Assembly (NCBI GenBank): GCA_964407165.1
Contig: CAYOUJ010000010.1
Location: forward strand, 1 to 57,746
Source: CAZPKH01 sp964407165
Lineage (GTDB): Bacteria; Bacteroidota; Bacteroidia; Bacteroidales; Muribaculaceae
Length of the DNA: 57,746 bases
Reading direction: 5' to 3'
Within the stretch, counting starts at the first letter, position 1. Every line of letters begins with the position of its first letter. The notes under the pieces are model-generated. The model was given only the letters and a program-made list of their open reading frames with translations. It did not search any database and had not been told where the DNA came from. Of this stretch, positions 34,306-42,920 are shown piece after piece. The position numbers were made by a program, and so were the translations under genes.

Positions 34306-34444
34306 CAAAAATTCCCTTTTATAAATACGGCCTCGTTTGCCTTTGCTCGGCGGTTCACGTTTGTTAATGTACTCCCGTAACTCTTTTGGTTACTTTACAT
34401 TATAACAATTTACAGCTCCAAAAAGATTTTCAAGGCCAAATTTA
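34009..34444 (-). ncRNA. Candidate minus-strand transcript of about 420 nt (ncRNA or small peptide)
   Basis: A minus-strand -7 box TAAATTTG lies at 34437-34444, without a clear -33 box. A G+C hairpin CCCCGC/GCGGGG at 34021-34048 is followed on the minus strand by TGTTTTTATTTT, a classical terminator. A 78-codon GTG-initiated frame (34122-34358) is present, but its composition follows the repeated TTTACAAA words, so coding is doubtful. Confidence 0.35.
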
Positions 34445-34486
34445 CCGGAATTGTAGAAAACTTGCCGGGGATTGTTAATAACTTAA

Positions 34487-34518
34487 TTTGGGAGGGTGTG
34501 GGGAAAATATTAACTTTG
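34487..34518 (+). promoter_or_regulatory. Promoter of dnaE
   Basis: TTTG (34487-34490) and TAACTTTG (34511-34518), 20 bp apart. The leader to dnaE would be about 73 nt. Confidence 0.75.
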
Positions 34519-34597
34519 TAAGCGCAGAATTTCCACGAGACGTTATCCTTTATTGCTTATTATTAACGTCTTATCTTTTTCCCTTATCCCCTCCTGA

Positions 34598-37500
34598 ATG
34601 AAGTTCGTACACCTACATACCCATACCCAGTTTTCGCTCCTCGACGGCCAGGCGCCCATACCCGCGCTGGTGGACAAGGCGATGGCCGACGGCATGCCCG
34701 GCCTGGCTATTACCGACCATGGCAACATGTTTGGTATCAAGGAGTTTGCCAACTATGTCAACAAGAAGAACGGCAAGACCAAGGACGCCATCAAGGCTGC
34801 TGAGAAGGCCTTGAAAGAGGCCGAAGCTGCCAGCGATGCCGCTGCGGCCGAAGTTGCGCGCGCCGAGTTGGAAAAGGCTCGCTCAAAGTGGTTTAAGCCT
34901 ATCTTCGGGTGTGAGATGTACGTGGCCCGCAAGGATATGCACGACACCACTGACAAGAGCGACCGCGGGCGACACCTGATAGTTCTGGCCAAGAACAAGA
35001 CGGGCTACAAGAACCTTATCAAGCTGGTTAGCAAGGCGTGGACCGAAGGCTTCTACTTCAATCCGCGCACCGACAAGAAGGAGTTGGAGAAGCACCACGA
35101 GGGGCTGATAGTCGCCTCGGCGTGTCTTGGCGGCGAGTTGCCGCAGCTCATATTGCACGGACAGATAGAGGAAGCTTACCGACAGGCCGAGTGGTGGAAG
35201 AGTGTCTTCGGCGACGACTATTATATTGAGTTACAGGCACATAAGACCGACAAGTCTAACGGTAACCGCTCGGTATATGAGGAGCAGATGCAGGTCAATC
35301 CGCACCTTATTGCCATTGCACGCAAGCTGAATATCAAGATGATATGTACCAACGACGTGCACTTTGTCAATGAGGAGGACGCCGAGGCCCATGACCGCCT
35401 GATATGTGTGTCGACAGCGTCGAACTTCAACGACCCCAAGCGACTGCATTACACCAAGCAGGAGTGGTTCAAGAGCACCGCCGAGATGGCCGCCATCTTC
35501 CCGGATATGCCTGAGTTGATGGAGAATACGGTTGAGATACTCAACAAGGTGGAGGAGTATAGCATCGACCACGCGCCCATCATGCCTTTCTTTGAGATAC
35601 CCAAGGAGTTTGGCACGGAGGAGGAGTATCGCAGCCGGCTGACGGAGAAAGACCTCTTTGACGAATTCACGCGCGACGAGAACGGGAATGTGGTGCTGAG
35701 CCAGGAGGAGGCTGAGAAGAAGATACAGAAGTTGGGAGGATACGACAAGCTCTACCGCATCAAGTTTGAGGCAGACTATCTGCGCAAGCTGGCCTACGAC
35801 GGTGCCAAGAAGCGTTACGGCGCCCCCCTGAGCAAAGAGCTTGACGAGCGCATCAACTTTGAGCTGCACATCATGAAGACCATGGGCTTCCCGGGCTACT
35901 TTCTTATCGTGCAGGACTTTATCAGCGCCGCGCGTGAGCAGTTGGGCGTCAGTGTAGGCCCAGGTCGTGGCTCCGCCGCCGGCAGCTGCGTGGCCTACTG
36001 CTTGGGTATCACGCAGATAGACCCCATCAAGTATGACCTACTGTTCGAGCGTTTCCTCAACCCTGACCGTATTTCCCTGCCTGATATAGACATAGACTTC
36101 GACGACGACGGCCGAGCCGACGTGCTCCACTACGTCACCCAGAAATACGGTGAGGAGAAGGTGGCACACATTATTACATACGGCACGATGGCCGGCAAGT
36201 CGGCCATCAAGGATGTCGCTCGTATTGAGCAACTTCCTCTGGCCGAGAGCAACCGCCTGTCGAAGTTTGTGCCGGAGCGGCCGTTTGAGACCAAGGACGG
36301 CACCATGAAGCCGTCGCTAAAGAACTGCTACAAGTATATCCCTGAGCTTCAGCAGGAACTGAACAGCCCCGACCCGCTCGTCCGCGAGACCCTCGAGTAT
36401 GCCAGGCAGCTTGAGGGGAGCGTGCGCAACACCGGCGTGCACGCCTGCGGCGTCATCATCTGCCGCGACGACATTACCGACTGGGTGCCCGTGAGCACCG
36501 CCGTCGACAAGGCGGCGACGGGCAAGGACAAGGACGCCAAGCTGATAGTAACGCAATACGAGGGCAAAGTCATCGAGGAAACGGGTCTGATCAAGATGGA
36601 CTTCCTGGGACTCAAAACGCTGACAATCATTAAGGAAACCCTCCGCAATATCAAGCACACCACCGGCAAGGACATCGACATAGACAACATACCCATCGAC
36701 GACCCCAAGACTTACAAGCTCTATTGCGAGGGCCGCACCACGGGCACCTTCCAGTTTGAGTCCGCAGGCATGCAGAAGTATCTTCGTGAGCTGCAGCCTT
36801 CTGTGTTTGAGGATCTTATAGCGATGAACGCCCTCTATCGTCCGGGGCCCATGGACTATATTCCCAACTTCATCGAGCGCAAGCACGGGCGTGCACCCAT
36901 CGAGTACGACATACCCGTTATGGAGCAGTATCTCAAAGATACTTACGGCGTTACGGTGTATCAGGAGCAGGTGATGCTACTGTCGCGTCTGCTTGCCAAC
37001 TTCACCCGCGGCCAGAGCGACACCTTGCGCAAGGCGATGGGCAAGAAGCAGATAGCCAAGATGATGGAGTTGAAAGGCTTGTTCCTGGAGGGTGGCAAGA
37101 AAAACGGCCATGACGAGAAAGTGCTCGAGAAAATCTGGGCCGACTGGGAGAAGTTTGCCTCGTACGCCTTCAACAAGAGCCACGCCACGTGCTACAGTTG
37201 GGTGGCATACCAGACAGCCTGGCTGAAAGCCAATTACCCTGCTGAATACATGGCGGCGGTGATGACGAGCAATCTGTCGAACATCACCAAGCTGACCAAC
37301 TTCATGGAGGAGTGCAAGAAGATGAAGATACCGGTCAAGGGCCCGGACATCAACGAGAGCTTCTCGACCTTCAGCGTCAACAGCCACGGCGAGATACGCT
37401 TCGGCATGGCCGCCATCAAGGGTGTAGGGGAGAACGTCATCGACGCCGTTGTGGCCGAGCGCGACCAGAACGGGCCGTTCAAGAGCATCTACGACGTGGT

Positions 37501-38401
37501 GGAGCGGGTGCCGCTGCAGATGCTCAACCGGCGCACGTTTGAGTCACTGGCGCTTGCGGGCGTGTTTGACAGCTTCGAGCCGCAGCGTGAGGACTACTTC
37601 GCCGTCAACGCCAAAGGCGAGGCATTCTCCGAGCAGCTTCTGCGCTATGGTCAGGCGTTCCAGGCTGACAAGCAGCAGTCGTTCGGCTCGCTCTTCGGCG
37701 ACGACGAGGCCGCGCAATCCACCGCCGGGCGCCCGGAGATAGTCCGCGCCGAGCGGTGGGCCGACATCCAGCGCCTGGAGAAAGAGCGCGAGCTGGTTGG
37801 CATGTACATGAGCGCACATCCGCTCGATCCGTACTACATCGAGCTAAACTATGGCTGCACCTCCATCAAAGACCAGCAGGAGCTCGACAACCCGACAGAG
37901 GGACAGGAGGTTACCTTCGGCGGACTCGTCACCGACTTTACCACCGGCCTGACCAAGAATGGCAAGAACTACGGGCGCCTCAAGATTGAGGACTACACCG
38001 GCACCGGCGAATATATGCTCTTCGGTAACGACTTCTACAACTACCGCAACTTCGGCATCCCCGGCACGGCCGTGCTTGTCACGGGCCGGTATGAGCGGCG
38101 GTTTGTGGAGTCGGACCTGCGCTTCAACATCACCTCCATCCGGCTGCTCGACGATGTGAAAGGCTCGTTCATCAAGTCCATCACCCTGAGCATCAACGAT
38201 AACGGTGCCCGTGCCGACCTCGCGGGGGTGCTCGCCGACCACATAAAGAAGCATCACTCGGGCGATGGTTTGCTAAAATTTACTATCTTTGCACCGAAGT
38301 ATCAGCGTATGGTGACCATGCAGTCGAGCCACCGCATCCACATCGACCGCGAGCTGATCAACACGCTCACGGAGATGGAGATACCCTTCACTGTTAACTG
38401 A
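34598..38401 (+). CDS. dnaE: DNA polymerase III alpha subunit
   Basis: The replicative polymerase, 1267 aa against about 1160 in E. coli. An N-terminal PHP domain starts HLHTHTQFSLLDG, keeping the HxH metal motif that E. coli has lost, with ITDHGNM and NDVHF also intact. A charged alanine-rich coiled insertion of about 40 residues (about 52-95) splits the PHP domain. The palm follows with PDIDIDFDDDGR and NTGVHACGVII, then the beta-binding and OB-fold regions (VTFGGLVTDFTTG). The intact PHP metal site could support intrinsic proofreading (inference). Confidence 0.97.
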   Translation: MKFVHLHTHTQFSLLDGQAPIPALVDKAMADGMPGLAITDHGNMFGIKEFANYVNKKNGKTKDAIKAAEKALKEAEAASDAAAAEVARAELEKARSKWFKPIFGCEMYVARKDMHDTTDKSDRGRHLIVLAKNKTGYKNLIKLVSKAWTEGFYFNPRTDKKELEKHHEGLIVASACLGGELPQLILHGQIEEAYRQAEWWKSVFGDDYYIELQAHKTDKSNGNRSVYEEQMQVNPHLIAIARKLNIKMICTNDVHFVNEEDAEAHDRLICVSTASNFNDPKRLHYTKQEWFKSTAEMAAIFPDMPELMENTVEILNKVEEYSIDHAPIMPFFEIPKEFGTEEEYRSRLTEKDLFDEFTRDENGNVVLSQEEAEKKIQKLGGYDKLYRIKFEADYLRKLAYDGAKKRYGAPLSKELDERINFELHIMKTMGFPGYFLIVQDFISAAREQLGVSVGPGRGSAAGSCVAYCLGITQIDPIKYDLLFERFLNPDRISLPDIDIDFDDDGRADVLHYVTQKYGEEKVAHIITYGTMAGKSAIKDVARIEQLPLAESNRLSKFVPERPFETKDGTMKPSLKNCYKYIPELQQELNSPDPLVRETLEYARQLEGSVRNTGVHACGVIICRDDITDWVPVSTAVDKAATGKDKDAKLIVTQYEGKVIEETGLIKMDFLGLKTLTIIKETLRNIKHTTGKDIDIDNIPIDDPKTYKLYCEGRTTGTFQFESAGMQKYLRELQPSVFEDLIAMNALYRPGPMDYIPNFIERKHGRAPIEYDIPVMEQYLKDTYGVTVYQEQVMLLSRLLANFTRGQSDTLRKAMGKKQIAKMMELKGLFLEGGKKNGHDEKVLEKIWADWEKFASYAFNKSHATCYSWVAYQTAWLKANYPAEYMAAVMTSNLSNITKLTNFMEECKKMKIPVKGPDINESFSTFSVNSHGEIRFGMAAIKGVGENVIDAVVAERDQNGPFKSIYDVVERVPLQMLNRRTFESLALAGVFDSFEPQREDYFAVNAKGEAFSEQLLRYGQAFQADKQQSFGSLFGDDEAAQSTAGRPEIVRAERWADIQRLEKERELVGMYMSAHPLDPYYIELNYGCTSIKDQQELDNPTEGQEVTFGGLVTDFTTGLTKNGKNYGRLKIEDYTGTGEYMLFGNDFYNYRNFGIPGTAVLVTGRYERRFVESDLRFNITSIRLLDDVKGSFIKSITLSINDNGARADLAGVLADHIKKHHSGDGLLKFTIFAPKYQRMVTMQSSHRIHIDRELINTLTEMEIPFTVN

Positions 38402-38448
38402 CAGTATACCAACTGCCTAAAAACTAAATACTAAAACTAAAAACAATA

Positions 38449-38766
<318 letters not shown>

Positions 38767-38776
38767 CCCCTCGATG

Positions 38777-38818
38777 CTCATCGATAGGCTGTCGATGGGC
38801 CATCGATAGACTATTGAG
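38777..38818 (+). terminator. Repeat-word hairpin downstream of trxA
   Basis: A core TCGATGG-G-CCATCGA palindrome (38792-38806) is enclosed by ATAG/CTAT (38784-38787 with 38811-38814) and CTCA/TGAG. The words CATCGATAG and GTCGATGG repeat. No U-tract. Confidence 0.4.
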
Positions 38819-38824
38819 AAAGGG

Positions 38825-39601
38825 ATGTATCTCATTTTAGGGCTTTTGCTGCCGCTGTTAGGCACCGCGCTCGGTTCGGCAGGGGTTTACTTCATGCACG
38901 GCGAGCTCCCCGGGCGCGTGCAGAAGACGCTCCTGGGCTTCGCCTCCGGCGTGATGATAGCCGCATCGGTGTGGTCGCTGCTCATCCCCGGCATGGAGAT
39001 GAGCCCGGGCGAAGGGTTGGTGCACGTCATGCCCACGGCGGTGGGCGTGCTCATCGGCATGCTTTTCCTGCTGGGGATGGACTACGTGACGCCGCACCTC
39101 CATATCGACAACAAGGCGGAGGGGCCTCGCGGGGGCAAACTCTCGCGCACCACCAAGTTGGTGCTCGCGGTGGCGATACACAAGATACCGGAGGGGATGG
39201 CCGTCGGCGTCACCCTCGCAGCCGGGCTTGACGACCACAGCCTGGTCACCATGGCCGGAGCGCTTGCCCTGGCCATCGGCATCGCCATACAGAACGTCCC
39301 CGAGGGGGCTATCGTCGCGATGCCCCTGCGCGCTGCCGGCAACTCGAAAAACCGCTCGTTCATGCTGGGGTTGCTCACCGGCGTGATAGAGATTGCGGCC
39401 ATCGTGGCCACCATGTTCATCGTGGCCTCCGTGCTATCCATACTGCCGTATCTGTTGGCGTTCGCTGCCGGAGCGATGCTCTACGTAGTGGTTGAGGAGC
39501 TCATCCCAGAGACCGCCGAGGGCACACACTCCAATCTCGGCACTGTAGGCTTCGCCGTCGGCTTTGTGCTGATGATGATACTCGACGTTGTTCTCGGCTA
39601 A
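38825..39601 (+). CDS. ZIP-family divalent metal transporter
   Basis: The 258-aa inner-membrane protein has about eight hydrophobic segments. Transport motifs: AVAIHKIPEGMAVGV, with the H-x-x-x-E ligands in TM4, and AIQNVPEGAIVAMP in TM5. A VVEELIPE segment is near the C-terminus. It imports zinc or another divalent metal such as iron or manganese. It starts 58 bp after trxA, and the next gene follows 11 bp later. Confidence 0.9.
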   Translation: MYLILGLLLPLLGTALGSAGVYFMHGELPGRVQKTLLGFASGVMIAASVWSLLIPGMEMSPGEGLVHVMPTAVGVLIGMLFLLGMDYVTPHLHIDNKAEGPRGGKLSRTTKLVLAVAIHKIPEGMAVGVTLAAGLDDHSLVTMAGALALAIGIAIQNVPEGAIVAMPLRAAGNSKNRSFMLGLLTGVIEIAAIVATMFIVASVLSILPYLLAFAAGAMLYVVVEELIPETAEGTHSNLGTVGFAVGFVLMMILDVVLG

Positions 39602-39612
39602 CGCTGACACTT

Positions 39613-40386
39613 ATGGACGTACTGCGAAGGGAACTCAACGAGGTATACCGCCGCCAGCGGCTCCATGAGCAGGAGTTGCTCGAAGTGGCGCTGATGCGTG
39701 CCCTTGGTCTCGCCGAGGCCCATGCCGAGGTGTCGGGGAAGGCGTGCGTGGTCACCGACATGGCGGCCGACCGAAGTTATTTCTTCCCCGGGCGTATGGC
39801 TCATGTACTTGGACTGACCGAGCAGGAGCGCCTGTGCTCTGAAATATCGTCGAGCGACGAGGACTTTCTCTATCAGCGCATGAAGCCGGATGACCTCGTC
39901 GACCTGCGGATGCTTGAATATGAGTTCTTTAAGCACGTGGAGAGCTTGCCGTCCGACCGGCGGCTGTCGCCGCGCGCGGTGAGCCTGGTGAGCATGAGAG
40001 GCGCCGACGGCCGGTGGCAGACCATCGAGAAGTCGACGCAGATGCTAAGGCTCGCACCCGACGGCGCGCTCTGGCTCGTGCTCTGTTGCTATGACATGCC
40101 CATGCATGAGCGTATAGGGCTGGGCATCAACCCGATGATAGTGGATAGCAGCGACGGGACAATCCACGCCTACCACTTCGAGGATCGCCGCGGTCACTTG
40201 CTGTCGGAGCGGGAGAAGGAGGTGCTTCGTCTGATAAAGGAGGGGCAGTTGAGCAAGGAGATAGCTTCACGCCTCGGCCTTTCGATAAACACAGTCAACC
40301 GCCACCGGCAGAACATCTTGGAGAAACTGGCGGTGAACAACTCAATGGAGGCCGTCAACGCGGCCATCGCCATGCGGCTGCTATGA
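39613..40386 (+). CDS. LuxR/GerE-type transcriptional regulator
   Basis: The 257-aa product has a C-terminal LuxR helix-turn-helix (LSEREKEVLRLIKEGQLSKE, then LGLSINTVNRHRQNILEKL). The N-terminal 180 residues show no receiver aspartate pattern and look PAS-like, so the signal is unknown. It starts 11 bp after the ZIP gene and is followed by the MalS-like gene with its own promoter; it may control either (inference). Confidence 0.85.
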   Translation: MDVLRRELNEVYRRQRLHEQELLEVALMRALGLAEAHAEVSGKACVVTDMAADRSYFFPGRMAHVLGLTEQERLCSEISSSDEDFLYQRMKPDDLVDLRMLEYEFFKHVESLPSDRRLSPRAVSLVSMRGADGRWQTIEKSTQMLRLAPDGALWLVLCCYDMPMHERIGLGINPMIVDSSDGTIHAYHFEDRRGHLLSEREKEVLRLIKEGQLSKEIASRLGLSINTVNRHRQNILEKLAVNNSMEAVNAAIAMRLL

Positions 40387-40408
40387 CAAGAATGGTTATT
40401 AATCAGCA

Positions 40409-40440
40409 TTGACAAGGGCGGGTGACGGTTGGTAACTTTG
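40409..40440 (+). promoter_or_regulatory. Promoter of the MalS-like GH13 gene
   Basis: TTG (40409-40411) and TAACTTTG (40433-40440), 21 bp apart. The -7 box falls after an upstream in-frame ATG, which supports the start at 40458. Confidence 0.6.
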
Positions 40441-40457
40441 CAATTAAAAAACCAATC

Positions 40458-42281
40458 ATGAACAAACTGTCAATGTCACTGCTGGCCATGTCTGTGGCCG
40501 CCACGGCCGTATGCGCCGAGTTCTCGTGGCCGTCTGCCACCGTCTACTTCCTCATCACCGACCGCTTCGCCGACGGCGACACGGCCAACAACGTCAACTA
40601 TGGTCGCATCACCGATTACGGTAGCGACCGACTCAATGCCGCCACCTTCCACGGCGGCGACCTAAAAGGGATACTTCAGAAAGCCAGGGAGGGTTACTTC
40701 CGCGACTTGGGGGTAGATGTGGTGTGGATGACCGACGTCTATGAGCAGATACACGGGTGGACTGCCGGCAGCGGAGCCGTAAACGACTTTCCGCATTACG
40801 GCTACCATGGTTACTATCCGCTCGACTATACACAGATGGACAAGAATTACGGCACGGTGGAGGATATGCGCCAGCTTGTCGACGAACTCCATTCGCAGGG
40901 GATCCGCGTGATGCTTGGGGCCAACTTCAACGACCCGGGTTATCCGACGTACCTCGATGCAGTACAATTGGGGTATGCGCCCGTCGGCATGCCCGAGGAG
41001 GAGGCTGCGCGCCATACCTCGGGCGGGGGGTATGAACAGTGGGCGCAATGGTGGGAGTGGCCCCGCTGGTGGGGTCGCGACTGGCTGCGCTGCCCCGACG
41101 AGGGCTGGGACGAGAGTGACCCGCTGACGTGCACGCTCTATGGCCTTCCCGACTTCAAAGACGAGAAGACGGAGGCTGTGAAGCTGCCTAAATTTCTGAA
41201 AGATAAGTGGAAACATGAGGGTGATCACAACGACGCCTGGGTCAACCCGTCAGCACGTGCCCTTCGCCGTGACCATCCGGGGTGGGCGCCGGCAGACTAT
41301 GTGATAGCCTGGATAGCGTCGTGGGTGGAGGAGTTTGGCATCGACGGATTTCGCTGTGACATAGTGCAGTATGTTCACCTCGACCGGTGGAAGCAGCTGA
41401 GCGATGCCTGCAACGCGGCTCTGCAGAGGTGGCGCGAGCGACACCCTGACGACGCGGCGGCAGAGTGGACCGATCCGGTGTATCTCACCGGCGACTTCGA
41501 CTATGCCTCGATAGACTATAAGCCGGATTATGCCGAGGTCGGCTTCTCGTCGATGGTCAACTTTTACTTTCCCAAGCACGGCGACCTTGACGGCATCGTG
41601 CCGGTGTGGCAGATGTACGCCGACAGTATCCAGGCGCATCCTATATGGCATCCGTTCAGCTATCTCAACAACAGCTATCACCGCGATGCCGACCCTGACA
41701 ATATGATTGACTGCGCAACTACTCTGCTGCTTGCGCCAGGTGTCGCGCAGATTTTCTACGGCGACGAGAGCGGTCGCCTACCCAATGCCGGAGCCATGCA
41801 AAATGTCGACAGCGACCAGTCGTTTCGCTCAGATATGAACTGGCAATCAGTCGATTCGCTCACCCAGCGACATTTCCAACGCCTGGGGCGTATTCGCCAT
41901 GACCATCCCGTCATCGCTACGGGGCGTCAGATAACCATTGACAATCACACCTGTGCGCGCGTCAGCGACACAGACACGGTGGTCATCCGTGTCAATCCCA
42001 CCCCCGAGACGGGGATAGCGGTTGGGCGGATATGGCCTGACGGGACTGTGGTAAAAGACTTGTACACAGGTCGCTGCGCCACCGTAACCAACGGCGCGGT
42101 GCGCTTCCCGGGCTATGAAAACAAAGTGGCCGTGTTAGTGTTAGATGCGGTCGGTGTCGGTGGCGAGGATCCAGGCGCGGCGGGAGTTGTCGACCTGCAC
42201 GTCGAGCCAGACCTGGGGAACGGTGTCGGCTTCGACAGTCGCAGAGTCGAGGACGGTGACTTTGGTGCCCTCGTGGAGTAG
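40458..42281 (+). CDS. MalS-like GH13 protein, probably catalytically altered
   Basis: From the ATG at 40458 the signal is MNKLSMSLLAMSVAATAVCA, so the protein is exported. It follows periplasmic MalS along its length (FHGGDL, QIHGW, DFPHYGYHGYY, IFYGDESGR, RSDMNW). The nucleophile D301 (GFRCD) is kept. But region I DVVMNH reads GANFND (154-159), the acid/base Glu is Asp (TGD, D346), and region IV SSHD reads NNSY (406-407 Ser-Tyr). Normal hydrolysis is therefore doubtful. The last 46 codons overlap batE in antisense. Confidence 0.85.
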   Translation: MNKLSMSLLAMSVAATAVCAEFSWPSATVYFLITDRFADGDTANNVNYGRITDYGSDRLNAATFHGGDLKGILQKAREGYFRDLGVDVVWMTDVYEQIHGWTAGSGAVNDFPHYGYHGYYPLDYTQMDKNYGTVEDMRQLVDELHSQGIRVMLGANFNDPGYPTYLDAVQLGYAPVGMPEEEAARHTSGGGYEQWAQWWEWPRWWGRDWLRCPDEGWDESDPLTCTLYGLPDFKDEKTEAVKLPKFLKDKWKHEGDHNDAWVNPSARALRRDHPGWAPADYVIAWIASWVEEFGIDGFRCDIVQYVHLDRWKQLSDACNAALQRWRERHPDDAAAEWTDPVYLTGDFDYASIDYKPDYAEVGFSSMVNFYFPKHGDLDGIVPVWQMYADSIQAHPIWHPFSYLNNSYHRDADPDNMIDCATTLLLAPGVAQIFYGDESGRLPNAGAMQNVDSDQSFRSDMNWQSVDSLTQRHFQRLGRIRHDHPVIATGRQITIDNHTCARVSDTDTVVIRVNPTPETGIAVGRIWPDGTVVKDLYTGRCATVTNGAVRFPGYENKVAVLVLDAVGVGGEDPGAAGVVDLHVEPDLGNGVGFDSRRVEDGDFGALVE

Positions 42282-42920
42282 CATCGCTTCTTCACCCTGA
42301 TTGCGCGGAGGGCGTGGTTCGTTGCTGAGGATGGTGCTGGTGGCGGTGACCACGGCCTCGTCAGTGGCCGTGGCAAGCGTGGCGGCATTGAAGGCTATGC
42401 ATACGCCGAAGATGGTGATTATCAGCATCACGATGCCGCCGAAGAAGCCTATCTTCTTGACTATCACCACTTCGGAGAAGAAATAGACGCCGGCGCCGGC
42501 GATGGTGACGAGCAGCAGGACGAAGGCCGTCCACGCCCAACCGTTGGGGCTCATCCAGTCGGAAACGTTGTCGATGAAGCGGCCGAAGAGTGTGCCGCGT
42601 TCGCCGGGGCGGTCCACCACCTTTGAGTTTACGAAGTCGAGCGTTGCACAGACGTCAGAGTTGGACGGGTCGATGCGGCGTGCGCGCTCGTAGCAGACAA
42701 TGGCCTTCCCCAGCCGGCCGGTGCGGTAGTAGGCGTTGCCAAGGTTGAAATAGAGGGGTAGGGATGCGCCCATAGAGTCGATGGCCTGCGTGTACAGCCC
42801 GACGGCGTCGGCATATTTTTCGGCGTTGTATGCCGAGTCGGCACGAGCCACGAGGTCTTGGGCACTGAGCGAGCCTGCTGCAGCCAATAAGATGAATATG
42901 AGTATGTTGAGGCGTATCAT
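42141..42920 (-). CDS. batE: BatE: TPR and SH3-like membrane protein
   Basis: The 259-aa product has a signal (about 1-20), two TPR units (about 23-92, AEKYADAVGLYTQAI, YFNLGNAYYRTG), two membrane segments (about 125-190) and a C-terminal SH3-like domain ending VQVDNSRRAWILATDTDRI. Last gene of the bat operon, overlapping batD by 4 bp. Its end lies opposite the end of the MalS-like gene over 141 bp. Confidence 0.9.
   Translation of the reverse strand: MIRLNILIFILLAAAGSLSAQDLVARADSAYNAEKYADAVGLYTQAIDSMGASLPLYFNLGNAYYRTGRLGKAIVCYERARRIDPSNSDVCATLDFVNSKVVDRPGERGTLFGRFIDNVSDWMSPNGWAWTAFVLLLVTIAGAGVYFFSEVVIVKKIGFFGGIVMLIITIFGVCIAFNAATLATATDEAVVTATSTILSNEPRPPRNQGEEAMLLHEGTKVTVLDSATVEADTVPQVWLDVQVDNSRRAWILATDTDRI

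Noticed and set aside
34122..34358. 78-codon frame as a firm gene
   Set aside because: GTG start and composition set by repeated TTTACAAA words; kept only as part of the candidate transcript.
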